From: Lachnospiraceae bacterium
GTDB lineage: Bacteria > Bacillota > Clostridia > Lachnospirales > Lachnospiraceae
Assembly: GCA_015057505.1 (NCBI GenBank)
Contig: SVEG01000011.1
Coordinates: forward strand, 29,280 to 93,279
DNA length: 64,000 nucleotides
Reading direction: 5' to 3'
The notes beneath the pieces are model-generated. The model was not told the origin of the DNA. It saw only the letters and a program-made list of their open reading frames with translations, and made no database searches. Below, one piece after another: positions 25,366 through 35,145 of this stretch. A program made the position numbers and the translations under genes. The number at the start of each line of letters is the position of its first letter. Within the stretch, counting starts at the first letter, position 1.

Positions 25366-25410
25366 TTAATAAAAGAATATTTCTGTGAAAAGGATTTTTA
25401 CAGTATATAA

Positions 25411-25449
25411 AAGGATTTATGCCATAAACATAAATCCTTTTTGTTTTTC
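25411..25449 (+). terminator. Intrinsic terminator after codY
   Basis: Stem AAGGATTTATG / CATAAATCCTT (11 bp, 7-nt loop) followed by TTTGTTTTT. A weaker hairpin (CTGTGAAAA / TTTTTACAG, about 25383-25403) lies just upstream. Confidence 0.85.
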
Positions 25450-25503
25450 TATAAAATACCAAACTAACGAAATAAATGGTTTGTTTCGGCATTAAACACT
25501 ATA

Positions 25504-25553
25504 TGTAGTATAGGAAATTAGGACTAAATACTACATTTTTGGGAATAAATTCC
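25504..25553. promoter_or_regulatory. Two inverted repeats upstream of the fla/che promoter
   Basis: TGTAGTAT (25504-25511) is repeated inverted as ATACTACA (25528-25535). GGAAT (25542-25546) is repeated inverted as ATTCC (25549-25553). They lie 20-70 bp upstream of the predicted -35 box, a position suited to an activator or repressor. The protein is unknown, and neither matches the CodY consensus well. Confidence 0.4.
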
Positions 25554-25573
25554 TAAAAAACGACAAATTTACC

Positions 25574-25601
25574 TTGTGTTTTTGCCAATATATTTTATAA
25601 T
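25574..25601 (+). promoter_or_regulatory. Putative sigma-A promoter of the fla/che operon
   Basis: TTGTGT (25574-25579) and a consensus TATAAT (25596-25601) with a 16-bp spacer, 52 bp before flgB. The 288-bp gap from codY holds, in order, the codY terminator, the inverted repeats and this promoter; no gene is seen in it. Confidence 0.6.
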
Positions 25602-25653
25602 AGTAGTATGGGCATTGTGTCGGAATATGTCTATTTTTGAAGGAGGTACCAAG

Positions 25654-26037
25654 ATGATTAATTCTAATGCTTTCAGTTATATAAATGTTCTTGATAAGGC
25701 TGCAGATGCAAGCTGGGTACGTAACACAGTACTTGCCAATAACATTGCGAATGCAAGTACACCCAACTATAAAAGACAGGATGTCAGATTTGAAAGTATG
25801 CTTGAGAAGGAGCTTAAGAGAGCAGGTTCGCTTGATAACAGAATAGCTTCACTTAAGCTTAATAATATAACGGCAAGTACATATACGGATATGAGCACAT
25901 ATTCATACAGGCTTGACGGGAACAACGTGGATATGGCGACGGAGCAGGCAGAGCTTGCATCCAACCAACTTAAGTATAATGCACTTAATGATGCTATTAA
26001 CAGCGAGTTTACCAAGATGAGAACAGCCATGAGCTGA
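25654..26037 (+). CDS. flgB: Flagellar proximal rod protein FlgB
   Basis: 127 residues. The N-terminal rod signature is 'NNIANASTPNYKRQ' and the C-terminal helix has 'NNVDMATEQAELASNQLKYN'. FlgB builds the proximal rod after export through the flagellar type III apparatus. The ATG at 25654 is fixed by AAGGAGG 8 nt upstream; in-frame codons further up lack a site. It is the first gene of the fla/che operon. Confidence 0.96.
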   Translation: MINSNAFSYINVLDKAADASWVRNTVLANNIANASTPNYKRQDVRFESMLEKELKRAGSLDNRIASLKLNNITASTYTDMSTYSYRLDGNNVDMATEQAELASNQLKYNALNDAINSEFTKMRTAMS

Positions 26038-26058
26038 TAAAGAAAGGGGATATGCAAT

Positions 26059-26505
26059 ATGGCAATGTTTAATGCTTTTAATGTCAGTGCTTCAGGACTT
26101 ACTGCACAGAGACTGAGAATGGATATATTGTCTGAAAACGTGGCTAATGCGACTACCACAAGAACTTCTGACGGTACACCTTACCGCAGACAGAATGTTG
26201 TGTTTGAAGAGAAGAATCAGAGCCCTTTTCAGGCGGTGTTTAATAACTCTCTGGGGAATCCTAAGTTTGTGGGCAACGGTGTTAAGGTGACACAGATAAT
26301 TGAGGATTATGAGACCGAGATGCCTATGGTTTATGATCCGTCACATCCTGATGCTGACGAGAACGGATATGTTACATATCCCAATGTTAACATCATTACG
26401 GAGATGACGGACCTTATTGATGCAACAAGAGCATATGAAGCCAATGTTACGGCATTCAATGCAAGTAAATCTATGGCACTTAAAGGTCTTGAGATAGGAA
26501 AATAA
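26059..26505 (+). CDS. flgC: Flagellar basal-body rod protein FlgC
   Basis: 148 residues. 'FNAFNVSASGLTAQRLRMD' is the typical N-terminus and 'SENVANATTTRTSDGTPYRR' the rod signature. The C-terminus 'TEMTDLIDATRAYEANVTAF' is the conserved polymerisation helix. It follows flgB by 21 bp, with GAAAGGGG upstream of the ATG, and precedes fliE, the standard Gram-positive order. Confidence 0.96.
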   Translation: MAMFNAFNVSASGLTAQRLRMDILSENVANATTTRTSDGTPYRRQNVVFEEKNQSPFQAVFNNSLGNPKFVGNGVKVTQIIEDYETEMPMVYDPSHPDADENGYVTYPNVNIITEMTDLIDATRAYEANVTAFNASKSMALKGLEIGK

Positions 26506-26521
26506 TTCGGAGGAATGATAA

Positions 26522-26830
26522 ATGGATACGGTGCTTACTTCGATTAGTGGCCTGACTACTGATTATTTATCTAAAGGCAATCAGCCGCAGAAAACAGGTG
26601 ACGGTACTTTTGAGTCGATAATGCAGGCGGCGATGGATATTGTTAACGAAGCCAATGATTTAAATACGGCTGCAGAATATGAAGAAATGAAGGTAAGTCT
26701 CGGTTATGCGGAGAACACGCATGATCTTGCGATTGCACTGGAGAAGGCGGAACTTGCCGTACAGTATACGGTTGCAATCAAGAATAAAGTGATTGAAGCG
26801 TACAAAGAGATAATGAATATGCAGATTTAA
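26522..26830 (+). CDS. fliE: Flagellar hook-basal body complex protein FliE
   Basis: 102 residues, usual for FliE. 'TFESIMQAAMDIVNEAN' and the C-terminal 'HDLAIALEKAELAVQYTVAI' plus 'KVIEAYKEIMNMQI' are the conserved helices. FliE links the MS-ring to the rod and is needed for early substrate export. GGAGG lies 8 nt before the ATG. Confidence 0.95.
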   Translation: MDTVLTSISGLTTDYLSKGNQPQKTGDGTFESIMQAAMDIVNEANDLNTAAEYEEMKVSLGYAENTHDLAIALEKAELAVQYTVAIKNKVIEAYKEIMNMQI

Positions 26831-26847
26831 TTTAGGTGGAGAAGGAT

Positions 26848-28455
26848 ATGCCGGAACAGGTTCAAAAATATTTAACAAAAATAAAAGACTTTTGGGATAA
26901 ATTTGAGGCCAAGCAGAAGAAGATTTTTATAAGCGTACTGGCTTTTGTTGTTGTTGCCATCGTTATTCTTGTTTTCGTCATGACGAGGACGGAATATGAG
27001 ATGCTTATATCATGTTCTTCGGCTACTGAGGCTAATGAGGTTAAGAAGGTTCTTGATTCCAATCCCGATATTGAATACAGGATTACGGGTAGCAACAAGG
27101 TGTTTGAGGTTGTTTCGGAGGATTATCAGACCGCTTTCTATCTTTTGGTGGAGAATGACGTCCCTTCCAGTGGATATACATGGGAAGGCTTAACATCGGG
27201 CAATAGCTGGAGTACAACCAATTCTGAAAGGAAATATCAGGAGAAGCTTCTTAAAGAGTCAAGAATTGAGACAATCCTTAAGATGTATGAATACATTAAG
27301 AATGCTAAGGTGGAGCTTAGTATTCCGGAGGAAAGCTACAGTGTACTCAGCAAGGAGGAAGAGACTACGGCTAATGTTACATTGGAACTTAGTAATTCAC
27401 TTCCGTCGGGAGTTGGCGAGACGCTTGCCAAGACTATTGCATATATGGTTGGTAATGAGACTACGGACCATATCGTAATTCTTGACACCAAGATGAATAT
27501 TGTTTTCTCAGGAAGACCGGATTCCAACGATAATTCTTACGAGGTTAGCGAGAAGAATAAGACTACGGCGCAGATGGAGAATTCATTAAGTAGTAAGCTT
27601 AATACACTTCTTTTGTCGGTTGGGCCGTATGATGTAGCAACTGTAGTGCCAACGCTTGTTGTTGATTACAGTGTGACCAATACACAGAAGATAACTTACA
27701 GTATTCCGGAGGGAAGAGACGAAGGTTATAAGACAGAGTATTATTATACATATCAGGAAGGAAGCTATACGGGCGGAGAAGTAGGTGCGGCTTCCAATGA
27801 CTCAGAAGAAGGAACGACTTACGAGATTAACGACGGAGGGACTTCAAGCTATTCCGAGACAATTCAGGAGTTGTACGCACTTAATGAGGTTGTGGAGCAG
27901 ATTCAGGGTGAATCAGGTGTGATTCAGCTGGAGGATTCAAGCCTTGCCATTTCACTTACGATTTACAAGGCTTATGATGAAGATGTGCTTCGTGACAGAG
28001 GTGAACTTGATGAGATAAGTTTTGAACAGTATAAAGAAGAGCATGAAGAGATTATTCGGCAGGAGGTTCCTGAGGATTTGTATGCTTTTATAGAGGCGGC
28101 ATCAGGAATTCCGGCAGAGAATATAGAGATTTTAATTAATCAGATACCTTTCTTCAAAGGAAGTATTGAAGAACCGTTTAACTGGGTGAGATATGTTCCG
28201 CTCCTTGTACTTGCAATCATTGTAGGTTTGCTTGCATTTGTAGTATACAGAAGCACCAAGGCTGTGGAGGTTACGGAGATGGAGCCGGAGCTTTCCGTAG
28301 AGGCACTTTTGGAGGCTACCAAGCAGCAGCCGCTTGAAGATATTGACTTTATGGAGAAGTCGGAAGCACGTAAGGTTATTGAACGGTTTGTTGATGAAAA
28401 TCCCGAGGCGGTTGCAACCTTACTTCGCAACTGGCTTGATAACGGTTGGGGGTAA
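26848..28455 (+). CDS. fliF: Flagellar MS-ring protein FliF
   Basis: 535 residues. Membrane helices lie near residues 24-46 ('FISVLAFVVVAIVILVFV') and 445-465 ('VPLLVLAIIVGLLAFVVY'), flanking the periplasmic YscJ/FliF ring-building domains ('YRITGSNKVFEV', 'ELSIPEESYSVLSKEE'). The C-terminal tail binds FliG ('ARKVIERFVDENPEAVATLL'). ATG at 26848 is preferred because GGTGGAG lies 6 nt upstream; GTG at 26836 falls within that site. FliF is the platform of the basal body. Confidence 0.96.
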   Translation: MPEQVQKYLTKIKDFWDKFEAKQKKIFISVLAFVVVAIVILVFVMTRTEYEMLISCSSATEANEVKKVLDSNPDIEYRITGSNKVFEVVSEDYQTAFYLLVENDVPSSGYTWEGLTSGNSWSTTNSERKYQEKLLKESRIETILKMYEYIKNAKVELSIPEESYSVLSKEEETTANVTLELSNSLPSGVGETLAKTIAYMVGNETTDHIVILDTKMNIVFSGRPDSNDNSYEVSEKNKTTAQMENSLSSKLNTLLLSVGPYDVATVVPTLVVDYSVTNTQKITYSIPEGRDEGYKTEYYYTYQEGSYTGGEVGAASNDSEEGTTYEINDGGTSSYSETIQELYALNEVVEQIQGESGVIQLEDSSLAISLTIYKAYDEDVLRDRGELDEISFEQYKEEHEEIIRQEVPEDLYAFIEAASGIPAENIEILINQIPFFKGSIEEPFNWVRYVPLLVLAIIVGLLAFVVYRSTKAVEVTEMEPELSVEALLEATKQQPLEDIDFMEKSEARKVIERFVDENPEAVATLLRNWLDNGWG

Positions 28456-28461
28456 TCATTT

Positions 28462-29484
28462 ATGGCAGGACAGACAATGAGAGCATCGGATTTGGACGGT
28501 TTACAAAAAGCGGCGGTTTTGCTTATTGCACTCGGACCGGAGAAATCCTCGATGATATTTAAACATTTACGAGAAGATGAGATAGAGCAGCTTACACTTG
28601 AGATTGCTAATACAAGAAGTATTTCTTCACAGGTTAAGGAAGATATTCTGAATGAGTTTTATCAGATATGCCTTGCACAGCAGTATATTGCTGAGGGTGG
28701 TATCAACTATGCCAAGGAGCTTCTTGAGAAGGCACTCGGAACAGAGAAAGCGATGGAGGTTATCAGCAAGCTTACGTCCTCGCTTCAGGTACGTCCTTTC
28801 GAGTTTGTAAGAAAGACGGAGCCGGCACAGCTTCTCAACTTTATTCAGGACGAGCATCCTCAGACAATTGCTTTGATATTGTCATATTTGCCGGCCAATC
28901 AGGCTGCACAGGTGGTATCTGCATTGTCACTTGAGAAGCAGGCAGACGTTGCCAAGCGTATCGCTAAGATGGACAGAACATCACCTGATGTAATTAAAGA
29001 AGTTGAGCATGTATTGGAGCGTAAGCTTTCATCACTTGTAAACCAGGATTACACAATTATCGGTGGTGTGGATGCTATCGTAGATATCTTGAATACTGTA
29101 GACAGAAGTACAGAGAAGCATATTCTCGAGAATTTGGAGATAGAAGATCCCGAACTTGCAGACGAGATCAGAAGGAAGATGTTCGTATTCGAGGATATCT
29201 TGTTGCTTGATGATAAGACGATACAGAGAGTTCTTCGTGAGGTTGATAATAACGATATCGCAATCGCACTTAAGGGTGCCAACGAAGAAGTTCAGAATGC
29301 AATCTTTAACAATATGTCCAAGCGTCTTGTTGTTATGACGAAGGAAAATATGGAATTTATGGGACCTGTGCGTCTTAAGGATGTTGAGGAAGCACAGCAG
29401 AAGATTGTATCGGTTATCAGACGTCTCGAGGATGCAGGCGAAATTGTAATTGCACGAGGCGGAGGTGACGAGATCGTTGTCTAA
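28462..29484 (+). CDS. fliG: Flagellar motor switch protein FliG
   Basis: 340 residues, full length. N-terminal 'LQKAAVLLIALGPEKSSMIF', middle 'PFEFVRKTEPAQLLNFIQDE' with 'HPQTIALILSYLP', and C-terminal torque domain 'MFVFEDILLLDDKTIQRVLR'. The charged residues that contact MotA are within this last segment. It lies 6 bp after fliF, and its end overlaps fliH. Confidence 0.97.
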   Translation: MAGQTMRASDLDGLQKAAVLLIALGPEKSSMIFKHLREDEIEQLTLEIANTRSISSQVKEDILNEFYQICLAQQYIAEGGINYAKELLEKALGTEKAMEVISKLTSSLQVRPFEFVRKTEPAQLLNFIQDEHPQTIALILSYLPANQAAQVVSALSLEKQADVAKRIAKMDRTSPDVIKEVEHVLERKLSSLVNQDYTIIGGVDAIVDILNTVDRSTEKHILENLEIEDPELADEIRRKMFVFEDILLLDDKTIQRVLREVDNNDIAIALKGANEEVQNAIFNNMSKRLVVMTKENMEFMGPVRLKDVEEAQQKIVSVIRRLEDAGEIVIARGGGDEIVV

Positions 29485-30316
29485 TATAGTCAAATCTTTT
29501 TTGATAAATAGTGGTGAAGATAAGCGTGTAATAGATTATAACGAATTAATACAAGAAAAGATAAGACTTGCTGAAGAAGCGCGTAAAGCGGCTGAGTTTG
29601 AGCCGTTTAATGAAGAAGGTGAGACCGGAATAGAGGATTTTGACGACGGGTTTACACTTGGACTTAATGCAGAAGTTGTAGAAGTTGATGATGATGCACT
29701 TGCGCAACTTATGGCAGAACAGGAGCAGGCACGGGTTGCAGCGGATGATGTTATAGCGCAGGCAAATGCGGAAGCGGAACAGATCTTAGCGAATGCCAAG
29801 AAGGAAGCGAATGCAATGTGGGAGAAGGCTTATGCAGAAGCCAAAAGAGACGGTTATGAAGCCGGAATCAAGGATGGACGCATAGAGGTTGACCGCATGC
29901 GTAATGATTTTCTTAAGGAAAAGAAACAGCAGCAGAATGAATATGTAGAGATGCTTGAAAGTATGGAGAGCGACCTTGTAGGGATTATGCTTGAGGTGTT
30001 CGAGAAAGTCACTAAGGTGCTCAGTGCAGATAAGAAGGACATAATGGTTCACCTTATTGATAATGCGCTTAATCATATTGAGAGCAGTAAGGAATTTGTT
30101 ATTCGCGTTTCCAAGGACGATTATCAGTTTGTTACAAAACATAAGGAATTTTTGCAGGAAGCCGTTCCGCAGAACGGTTCGCTTGAGATAGTCAAGGACG
30201 CAACTCTTGAAAGGAACCAGTGCCTTATAGAGACAGATGGCGGAATATTTGATTGCAGTCTGGATGTTCAGCTTGAGAATCTTATTATGGATGTCAAAGC
30301 ATTATCCTGCATGTAG
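29477..30316 (+). CDS. fliH: Flagellar export regulator FliH
   Basis: 279 residues from the TTG at 29477, which overlaps the fliG stop by 8 bp; the GGAGGT at 29461-29466 lies 10 nt upstream. 'SNIVKSFLINSG' is a typical FliH start. The middle is a Glu/Ala-rich coiled coil ('AQANAEAEQILANAKKEA', about 95-115) and the C-terminal V-ATPase E-like domain ends 'LENLIMDVKAL'. FliH dimers hold FliI at the export gate. Confidence 0.88.
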   Translation: MSNIVKSFLINSGEDKRVIDYNELIQEKIRLAEEARKAAEFEPFNEEGETGIEDFDDGFTLGLNAEVVEVDDDALAQLMAEQEQARVAADDVIAQANAEAEQILANAKKEANAMWEKAYAEAKRDGYEAGIKDGRIEVDRMRNDFLKEKKQQQNEYVEMLESMESDLVGIMLEVFEKVTKVLSADKKDIMVHLIDNALNHIESSKEFVIRVSKDDYQFVTKHKEFLQEAVPQNGSLEIVKDATLERNQCLIETDGGIFDCSLDVQLENLIMDVKALSCM

Positions 30317-30330
30317 AAGGCGGAATATAA

Positions 30331-31656
30331 GTGGAAAATAATAAGTATGATAAATATCTTACTGTTACAGAACACAGTTTTATAAAAAAACTCGGCAGAG
30401 TAGTTAAGATGGTTGGTCTCACGATTGAGTCGCTCGGACCTGATGCTAATCTTAACGATCTTTGTATTATCCGTTCGGCCGAGAATAAGAATCAGGTTGT
30501 TTTCTCTGAAGTGGTAGGCTTCAGGGACAGGAGAGTTCTTCTCATGCCATACGGGAGTATGGATGGTATCGGACCGGGTGCGATTGTGGAAAATACGGGC
30601 TCGGCATTCAAGCTTAATGTAGGCGAGCATATGCTTGGGCAGGTCCTTGACGGACTTGGAATGCCGCTTGAAGAATCAGACAATTTTACATACGATGCAA
30701 CGAAATGTACATATTCTGTTGAGGCGGCACCACCGGATCCTATGGAACGCAAGATTATTGATGAGCCGTTGTCACTCGGGGTACGTGCTGTAGACGGGCT
30801 TCTTACGGTAGGTAAGGGACAAAGAATCGGTATTTTCGCGGGTAGTGGTGTAGGAAAGAGTACACTTCTTGGTATGTTTGCGAGAAATACCAGGGCGGAC
30901 ATAAATGTTATTGCCCTTATCGGAGAACGAGGAAGAGAAGTAAGGGAGTTCGTGGAACGAGACCTTGGCGAAGAGGGTATGAGGCGGAGTGTTCTTGTTG
31001 TGGCAACTTCTGACAAACCTGCACTTATCCGTAAAAAGGCGGCAATGACTGCGACGGCAATTGCAGAGTATTTCAGGGATCAGGGCAAGGATGTTCTTCT
31101 TATGATGGACTCGCTGACGCGTTTTTCAATGGCACAGCGAGAGATTGGTCTTGCTTCGGGCGAGCCTCCCGTATCAAGAGGCTATCCTCCGAGTGTATAC
31201 AGTGAGATGCCGAGACTTCTTGAACGTGCCGGTAATGCAGCGGAGGGCTCGATTACAGGACTTTATACAGTGCTTGTAGACGGTGATGATTTTAATGAGC
31301 CGATAACAGATACGGCAAGAAGTATTCTTGACGGGCATATAATGTTGACAAGAAAGCTTGCGCAGAAGAATCATTATCCGGCGATAGATGTTTTGCAGAG
31401 TATATCACGTGTTATGTCTCAGATTGTTGACAGGGACCATAAACGAATTGCGGGTAAGCTGAAGAATGTCCTCGCAACATATCAGGAGGCAGAGGATCTG
31501 ATAAATATAGGCGCTTATAAGAGCGGAAGTAATAAAAATATTGATTATGCGGTTGAAAAAATAGATGCAGTCAATGAATTTTTGTGTCAGGATGTCGATG
31601 AAAAGGAGAGTTTTGAGGTCACGATACAAAAATTAGAAGAAATTTTTGCTGAGTAG
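30331..31656 (+). CDS. fliI: Flagellum-specific ATP synthase FliI
   Basis: 441 residues, GTG start with AAGGCGGA about 7 nt upstream. Walker A '[15 protein letters not shown]' (about 170), Walker B '[17 protein letters not shown]', and the F1-beta-like '[20 protein letters not shown]'. It is the hexameric ATPase that drives early steps of flagellar protein export together with FliH and FliJ. Confidence 0.97.
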   Translation: MENNKYDKYLTVTEHSFIKKLGRVVKMVGLTIESLGPDANLNDLCIIRSAENKNQVVFSEVVGFRDRRVLLMPYGSMDGIGPGAIVENTGSAFKLNVGEHMLGQVLDGLGMPLEESDNFTYDATKCTYSVEAAPPDPMERKIIDEPLSLGVRAVDGLLTVGKGQRIGIFAGSGVGKSTLLGMFARNTRADINVIALIGERGREVREFVERDLGEEGMRRSVLVVATSDKPALIRKKAAMTATAIAEYFRDQGKDVLLMMDSLTRFSMAQREIGLASGEPPVSRGYPPSVYSEMPRLLERAGNAAEGSITGLYTVLVDGDDFNEPITDTARSILDGHIMLTRKLAQKNHYPAIDVLQSISRVMSQIVDRDHKRIAGKLKNVLATYQEAEDLINIGAYKSGSNKNIDYAVEKIDAVNEFLCQDVDEKESFEVTIQKLEEIFAE

Positions 31657-31667
31657 GTGAAGAAATC

Positions 31668-32117
31668 GTGAAGAAATTCCGATATAGTATGCAGAATATT
31701 CTCGACGTAAAGTACAGACTTGAAGATGTGGCAAAAGGAGAGTATTCGGTTGCACAGGGATTGCTGAATGAGGAACTTCGCAAACTTGATTTACTGTACA
31801 CGCAACTTCGCGAGTATGAAAAGGAATTAACACTTCTTGTATCGGGAAAGCTTGATTTTCGTGAGATTACTTTTCAAGAGAATGCTATTGAACATAAAAA
31901 AAATATGATTAAAGAGCAGAGGAAAAATGTAATTGCGGCAGAGAAGGCTGTTGAGAAGGCGAGAAAGAAGCTTAATGATGTTATGGTCGAGAGAAAGACA
32001 CATGAACTTCTTAAGGAACGGAGTCTTGAGCAGTACATGAAGGATCTCAACAAAGAAGAGTCTACGGAAGTGGATGAGCTGGTAAGTTTTAGGTACAACG
32101 GAAGTAAAGATGAGTAA
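31668..32117 (+). CDS. fliJ: Flagellar export chaperone FliJ
   Basis: 149 residues, almost entirely alpha-helical coiled coil ('KEQRKNVIAAEKAVEKARKK'). N-terminal 'FRYSMQNILDVKYRLEDVA' is typical of FliJ. GTG start with AGGTGAAG upstream. It is the stalk-like protein in the FliI ring; its position between fliI and fliK is the standard one. Confidence 0.9.
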   Translation: MKKFRYSMQNILDVKYRLEDVAKGEYSVAQGLLNEELRKLDLLYTQLREYEKELTLLVSGKLDFREITFQENAIEHKKNMIKEQRKNVIAAEKAVEKARKKLNDVMVERKTHELLKERSLEQYMKDLNKEESTEVDELVSFRYNGSKDE

Positions 32118-32131
32118 AGCAGGTGGAAAAA

Positions 32132-32875
32132 GTGGCGAAGAAAGTTAAGGATAACGAAGAAGCCGGAAGAGTAGGCAGTGCGTTTATGACGCTTTTGATA
32201 GTTATGATATGGCTTGGAGTTATTATCATTTTAATAAAGCTTGATATCGGAGGGGTGGGAAGCAATGTGCTTCGCCCGGTTCTCAAAGATGTTCCGATTC
32301 TTAAGGAAATCCTTCCGGATGTGACAGATGATGAGCTTCTGTCACAGGGAGTATATCCTTTTACCAATATAGCGGAAGCTATAACTACATATGAATTGAT
32401 GCAGGCCGAGCTTTTACAGTGCAAGGATACAATTAAGTCACAGGAGACGACTATTGAGGAGCAGGCCAAGGAGATAGAACGACTTAAGTATTTTGAAGAT
32501 GATCAACTTCGTTACGAGCAGCTTTGGAAAGAATTTCATGATAAGGTGGTTTATACCGACAATGCTCCGGGACTTGAGGAGTATATAGCATGGTATGAGA
32601 CGATTGATCCTACATATGCAGAGTTTCTTTACAGACAGGCGATTGATCAACTTGCATTTACAAAAGACTTAGCAGATTACGTGGATGCATACAGCAGAAT
32701 GAAGCCGGCACGTGCGGCAGAGATTATGTTAGAGATGACAGGTAACCTTGATACCGTTGCAACTATACTTGACGGTATGAAACCTGCGGCAAGAGCAGAT
32801 ATTCTCGGTGAAATGGCAAAGCTTGACCCGATTCTTACGGCCAAGATTACAGTGCTCATGGAACCTGAAGAATAA
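32132..32875 (+). CDS. MotE-like flagellar protein with MgtE-N-type repeats
   Basis: 247 residues from GTG 32132 (AGGTGG 5 nt upstream; GTG 32123 overlaps that site). One N-terminal membrane segment (about 17-38, 'LLIVMIWLGVIIILI') is followed by a coiled coil ('TIKSQETTIEEQAKEIERLK', about 95-120). The C-terminal helical repeats are like the MgtE N-domain: 'MKPARAAEIMLEM' and 'MKPAARADILGEMAKLDP'. Proteins of this design at this position are called MotE-like or FlbB-like and help stator or rod assembly. The exact role here is inferred. Confidence 0.78.
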   Translation: MAKKVKDNEEAGRVGSAFMTLLIVMIWLGVIIILIKLDIGGVGSNVLRPVLKDVPILKEILPDVTDDELLSQGVYPFTNIAEAITTYELMQAELLQCKDTIKSQETTIEEQAKEIERLKYFEDDQLRYEQLWKEFHDKVVYTDNAPGLEEYIAWYETIDPTYAEFLYRQAIDQLAFTKDLADYVDAYSRMKPARAAEIMLEMTGNLDTVATILDGMKPAARADILGEMAKLDPILTAKITVLMEPEE

Positions 32876-32908
32876 ATATTATTTTTAGAAAGGAGGAGCA
32901 ACGATTTA

Positions 32909-34237
32909 ATGACGGTACAGAATAAGATGGCAGTACTTATGATGTCGGGCGGACTCGGTGAGCTTGGTACAATACCTGAAAAAGCGACGGCATCGAAGTC
33001 AGCAAAGACCGAAAGTTTTAATGAGGTTTTTAAGACTGCAGATCGTTCCAATGCCGGTACAGACAGATTTGAGAATGTTAGGTCTGTTCAGAATACTGAC
33101 GGTACAAACGTAGGTCGTGATATGACTAAGAATGTTGCGGAAGGTAATGAACATGCAAAACGTCTCAAAAGCGTTTTCGAAAAAGTTATATCAGGGAACG
33201 AAAAAGCATCCCTCGAGGAAGACGTTGTTGTGACTGATGAAGTGATGGCACTTTTGCAGGCTTTGCTTCAGAACGTATCACAGCAATTGCAGGAAATTCT
33301 CGGAATGAGTGAAGAACAGCTTAATCTGGCTGTGGACGGAATGGGAATGACTGAGATGGATTTGCTTAATCCTGACAGTGTAACAGAACTGATAGTTAAC
33401 TTTAAAGCCGACGGAGATTTTTCTGAGCTGATATCTAATGAAGAGTTGCACAATGAAGTAACTTCACTTGTAAACATGCTTGAGGCAGAGTCGGCCGATA
33501 TAGCGAAGGAAATGGGGCTTACGGGCGAACAGTTCGAACAGTTTATTGACAAGGCGCTTGAAAATATGGATGCGCCGACAGAGGATTTTGTCAATATAAG
33601 TGAAGCCAAGAGTGATGGACAGGCTTTGGATACACAAAGCACACAAGGAACATCAACACAGACTGTTGCGGTGAATAAATCGGAGAATAAGAACGAGGCG
33701 TCACAGGATAACATGTCACAGAATAACGGAACGTTATTCGGAGAAGTAATAAGTAATTTGGAACAGAGTGTTGCAGCTGTTACTGATGAACCTCAGGCTG
33801 TACAGATTGTAAGGCAGGTAATTGAACAGATTCAACTTAATGCAAGAGAAGGCATGACATCTATGGAGATTCAGCTTACACCGGAGAATTTAGGTAGGGT
33901 TAATCTTCAGGTTACTGCAAAGGATGGAGTTGTGACAGCGCAGATTACTACCGATACACTTGCAGCAAAGGAAGCTATTGAAGCTCAGGTAAACATTCTC
34001 AGAGAGAATCTTAATGAACAGGGACTCAAGGTTGAAGCTGTTGAAGTAACTGTAGAAAGCCATAAGTTCGAGGCTAACTCTGAACAGAACAGAGAACGAC
34101 AGTATGAAGAACAAGGCACAAGAAGACATTATATCGATCTTGAGGGAGTGGAAGAAGTGCAGTTTGAAGATACGGCCGCGGCGCTCGCAAGAGAGATAAT
34201 GATGTCAAACGGTAACCGGATGGATATCGTGACGTAA
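32909..34237 (+). CDS. fliK: Flagellar hook-length control protein FliK
   Basis: 442 residues. The first 280 are variable and acidic with Gln/Asn-rich linkers, as expected for the ruler part. The C-terminal Flg_hook domain (about 300-390) has 'SMEIQLTPENLGRVNLQV' and 'IEAQVNILRENLNEQGL'. FliK measures the hook and switches export specificity through FlhB. AGGAGG is 12 nt from the ATG, a longer than usual spacing. It is 33 bp after the MotE-like gene and 14 bp before flgD. Confidence 0.9.
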   Translation: MTVQNKMAVLMMSGGLGELGTIPEKATASKSAKTESFNEVFKTADRSNAGTDRFENVRSVQNTDGTNVGRDMTKNVAEGNEHAKRLKSVFEKVISGNEKASLEEDVVVTDEVMALLQALLQNVSQQLQEILGMSEEQLNLAVDGMGMTEMDLLNPDSVTELIVNFKADGDFSELISNEELHNEVTSLVNMLEAESADIAKEMGLTGEQFEQFIDKALENMDAPTEDFVNISEAKSDGQALDTQSTQGTSTQTVAVNKSENKNEASQDNMSQNNGTLFGEVISNLEQSVAAVTDEPQAVQIVRQVIEQIQLNAREGMTSMEIQLTPENLGRVNLQVTAKDGVVTAQITTDTLAAKEAIEAQVNILRENLNEQGLKVEAVEVTVESHKFEANSEQNRERQYEEQGTRRHYIDLEGVEEVQFEDTAAALAREIMMSNGNRMDIVT

Positions 34238-34251
34238 TAAAGGAGGTACAT

Positions 34252-35109
34252 ATGGCAGACGTAGATTTATCGGCTCCGATTATTGATGGGCAGGTACAGA
34301 CTAAACCCACTGCAGACAATACATCCAAGGACAGGACGGGTACGGGAGAACTTGGCAAGGAAGCGTTTTTACAGCTTTTGGTTGCACAGATGAAATATCA
34401 GGATCCGCTTAATCCGACATCGGATACGGAGTATATTTCACAGCTCGCTACTTTCTCAAGCCTTGAAGAAATGCAGAATATTAATGAAAACCTTACCTCC
34501 GGACTTGAAAGCCTTAATACAACTATGAATGACAGTCATGCACAGAGCCTTGTAGGCAAATATGTAATGCTTACTGTAACTGATGAGAAAGGTACGGTTT
34601 CGGCTACAGGTGGACAGGTTGATTATGTTTATACCGAAGAGGGAACGACATACCTCAGTGTAAACGGCAATGATTATCCAATGTCATGTCTTGATTCAGT
34701 TGTGAGCGAAGAGTACGTTAAGAGCCTTTCGGGCAAAGGCGAAGGTACGGCAAATGATTTGGCGACGGCTTCTCAACTTGTCGGCAAGAATGTAACAGTA
34801 ATGGACGACAGAAAAGCGGAGCATGTCGGGGAAGTAACGAATGTTTATATGAATAACGGATATGTATATCTTACTGTTGATTCAGATGATTATATTGATG
34901 ATTATTTGTATGACAATCTTGTTTCGGTTAACAGAGTTGTTGAGGAAGAAAAACCGGATTACTTGAAGTTGCTTACGATGGACCTTAAAGAACTTAAGGA
35001 ATTATTCCAAATTGCATCGGGAGTGGAACTTGAAGAAGAAATAAAGGAAAGTATTCAGGACGCAATTAATAATACCGGAAAAACCACAAAAAACGACACA
35101 CCCTACTAA
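34252..35109 (+). CDS. flgD: Flagellar hook assembly scaffold FlgD
   Basis: 285 residues. The N-terminal signature is 'LGKEAFLQLLVAQMKYQDPL' followed by 'TEYISQLATFSSLEEMQN'. Two FlgD Tudor/FN-like segments follow ('SLVGKYVMLTVTDEKGTV' and 'QLVGKNVTVMDD'), which suggests a duplication of the C-terminal module. It caps the growing hook. GGAGG lies 6 nt before the ATG. Confidence 0.93.
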   Translation: MADVDLSAPIIDGQVQTKPTADNTSKDRTGTGELGKEAFLQLLVAQMKYQDPLNPTSDTEYISQLATFSSLEEMQNINENLTSGLESLNTTMNDSHAQSLVGKYVMLTVTDEKGTVSATGGQVDYVYTEEGTTYLSVNGNDYPMSCLDSVVSEEYVKSLSGKGEGTANDLATASQLVGKNVTVMDDRKAEHVGEVTNVYMNNGYVYLTVDSDDYIDDYLYDNLVSVNRVVEEEKPDYLKLLTMDLKELKELFQIASGVELEEEIKESIQDAINNTGKTTKNDTPY

Positions 35110-35145
35110 GCAACAGGGCGCACGGAAGCGAAAAGGAGCAGATGT

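Noticed and set aside
25440..25653. CodY binding site in front of the fla/che operon, as in B. subtilis
   Set aside because: The best candidate (AATTCCTAAAAAACG) misses the consensus at six of 15 positions.
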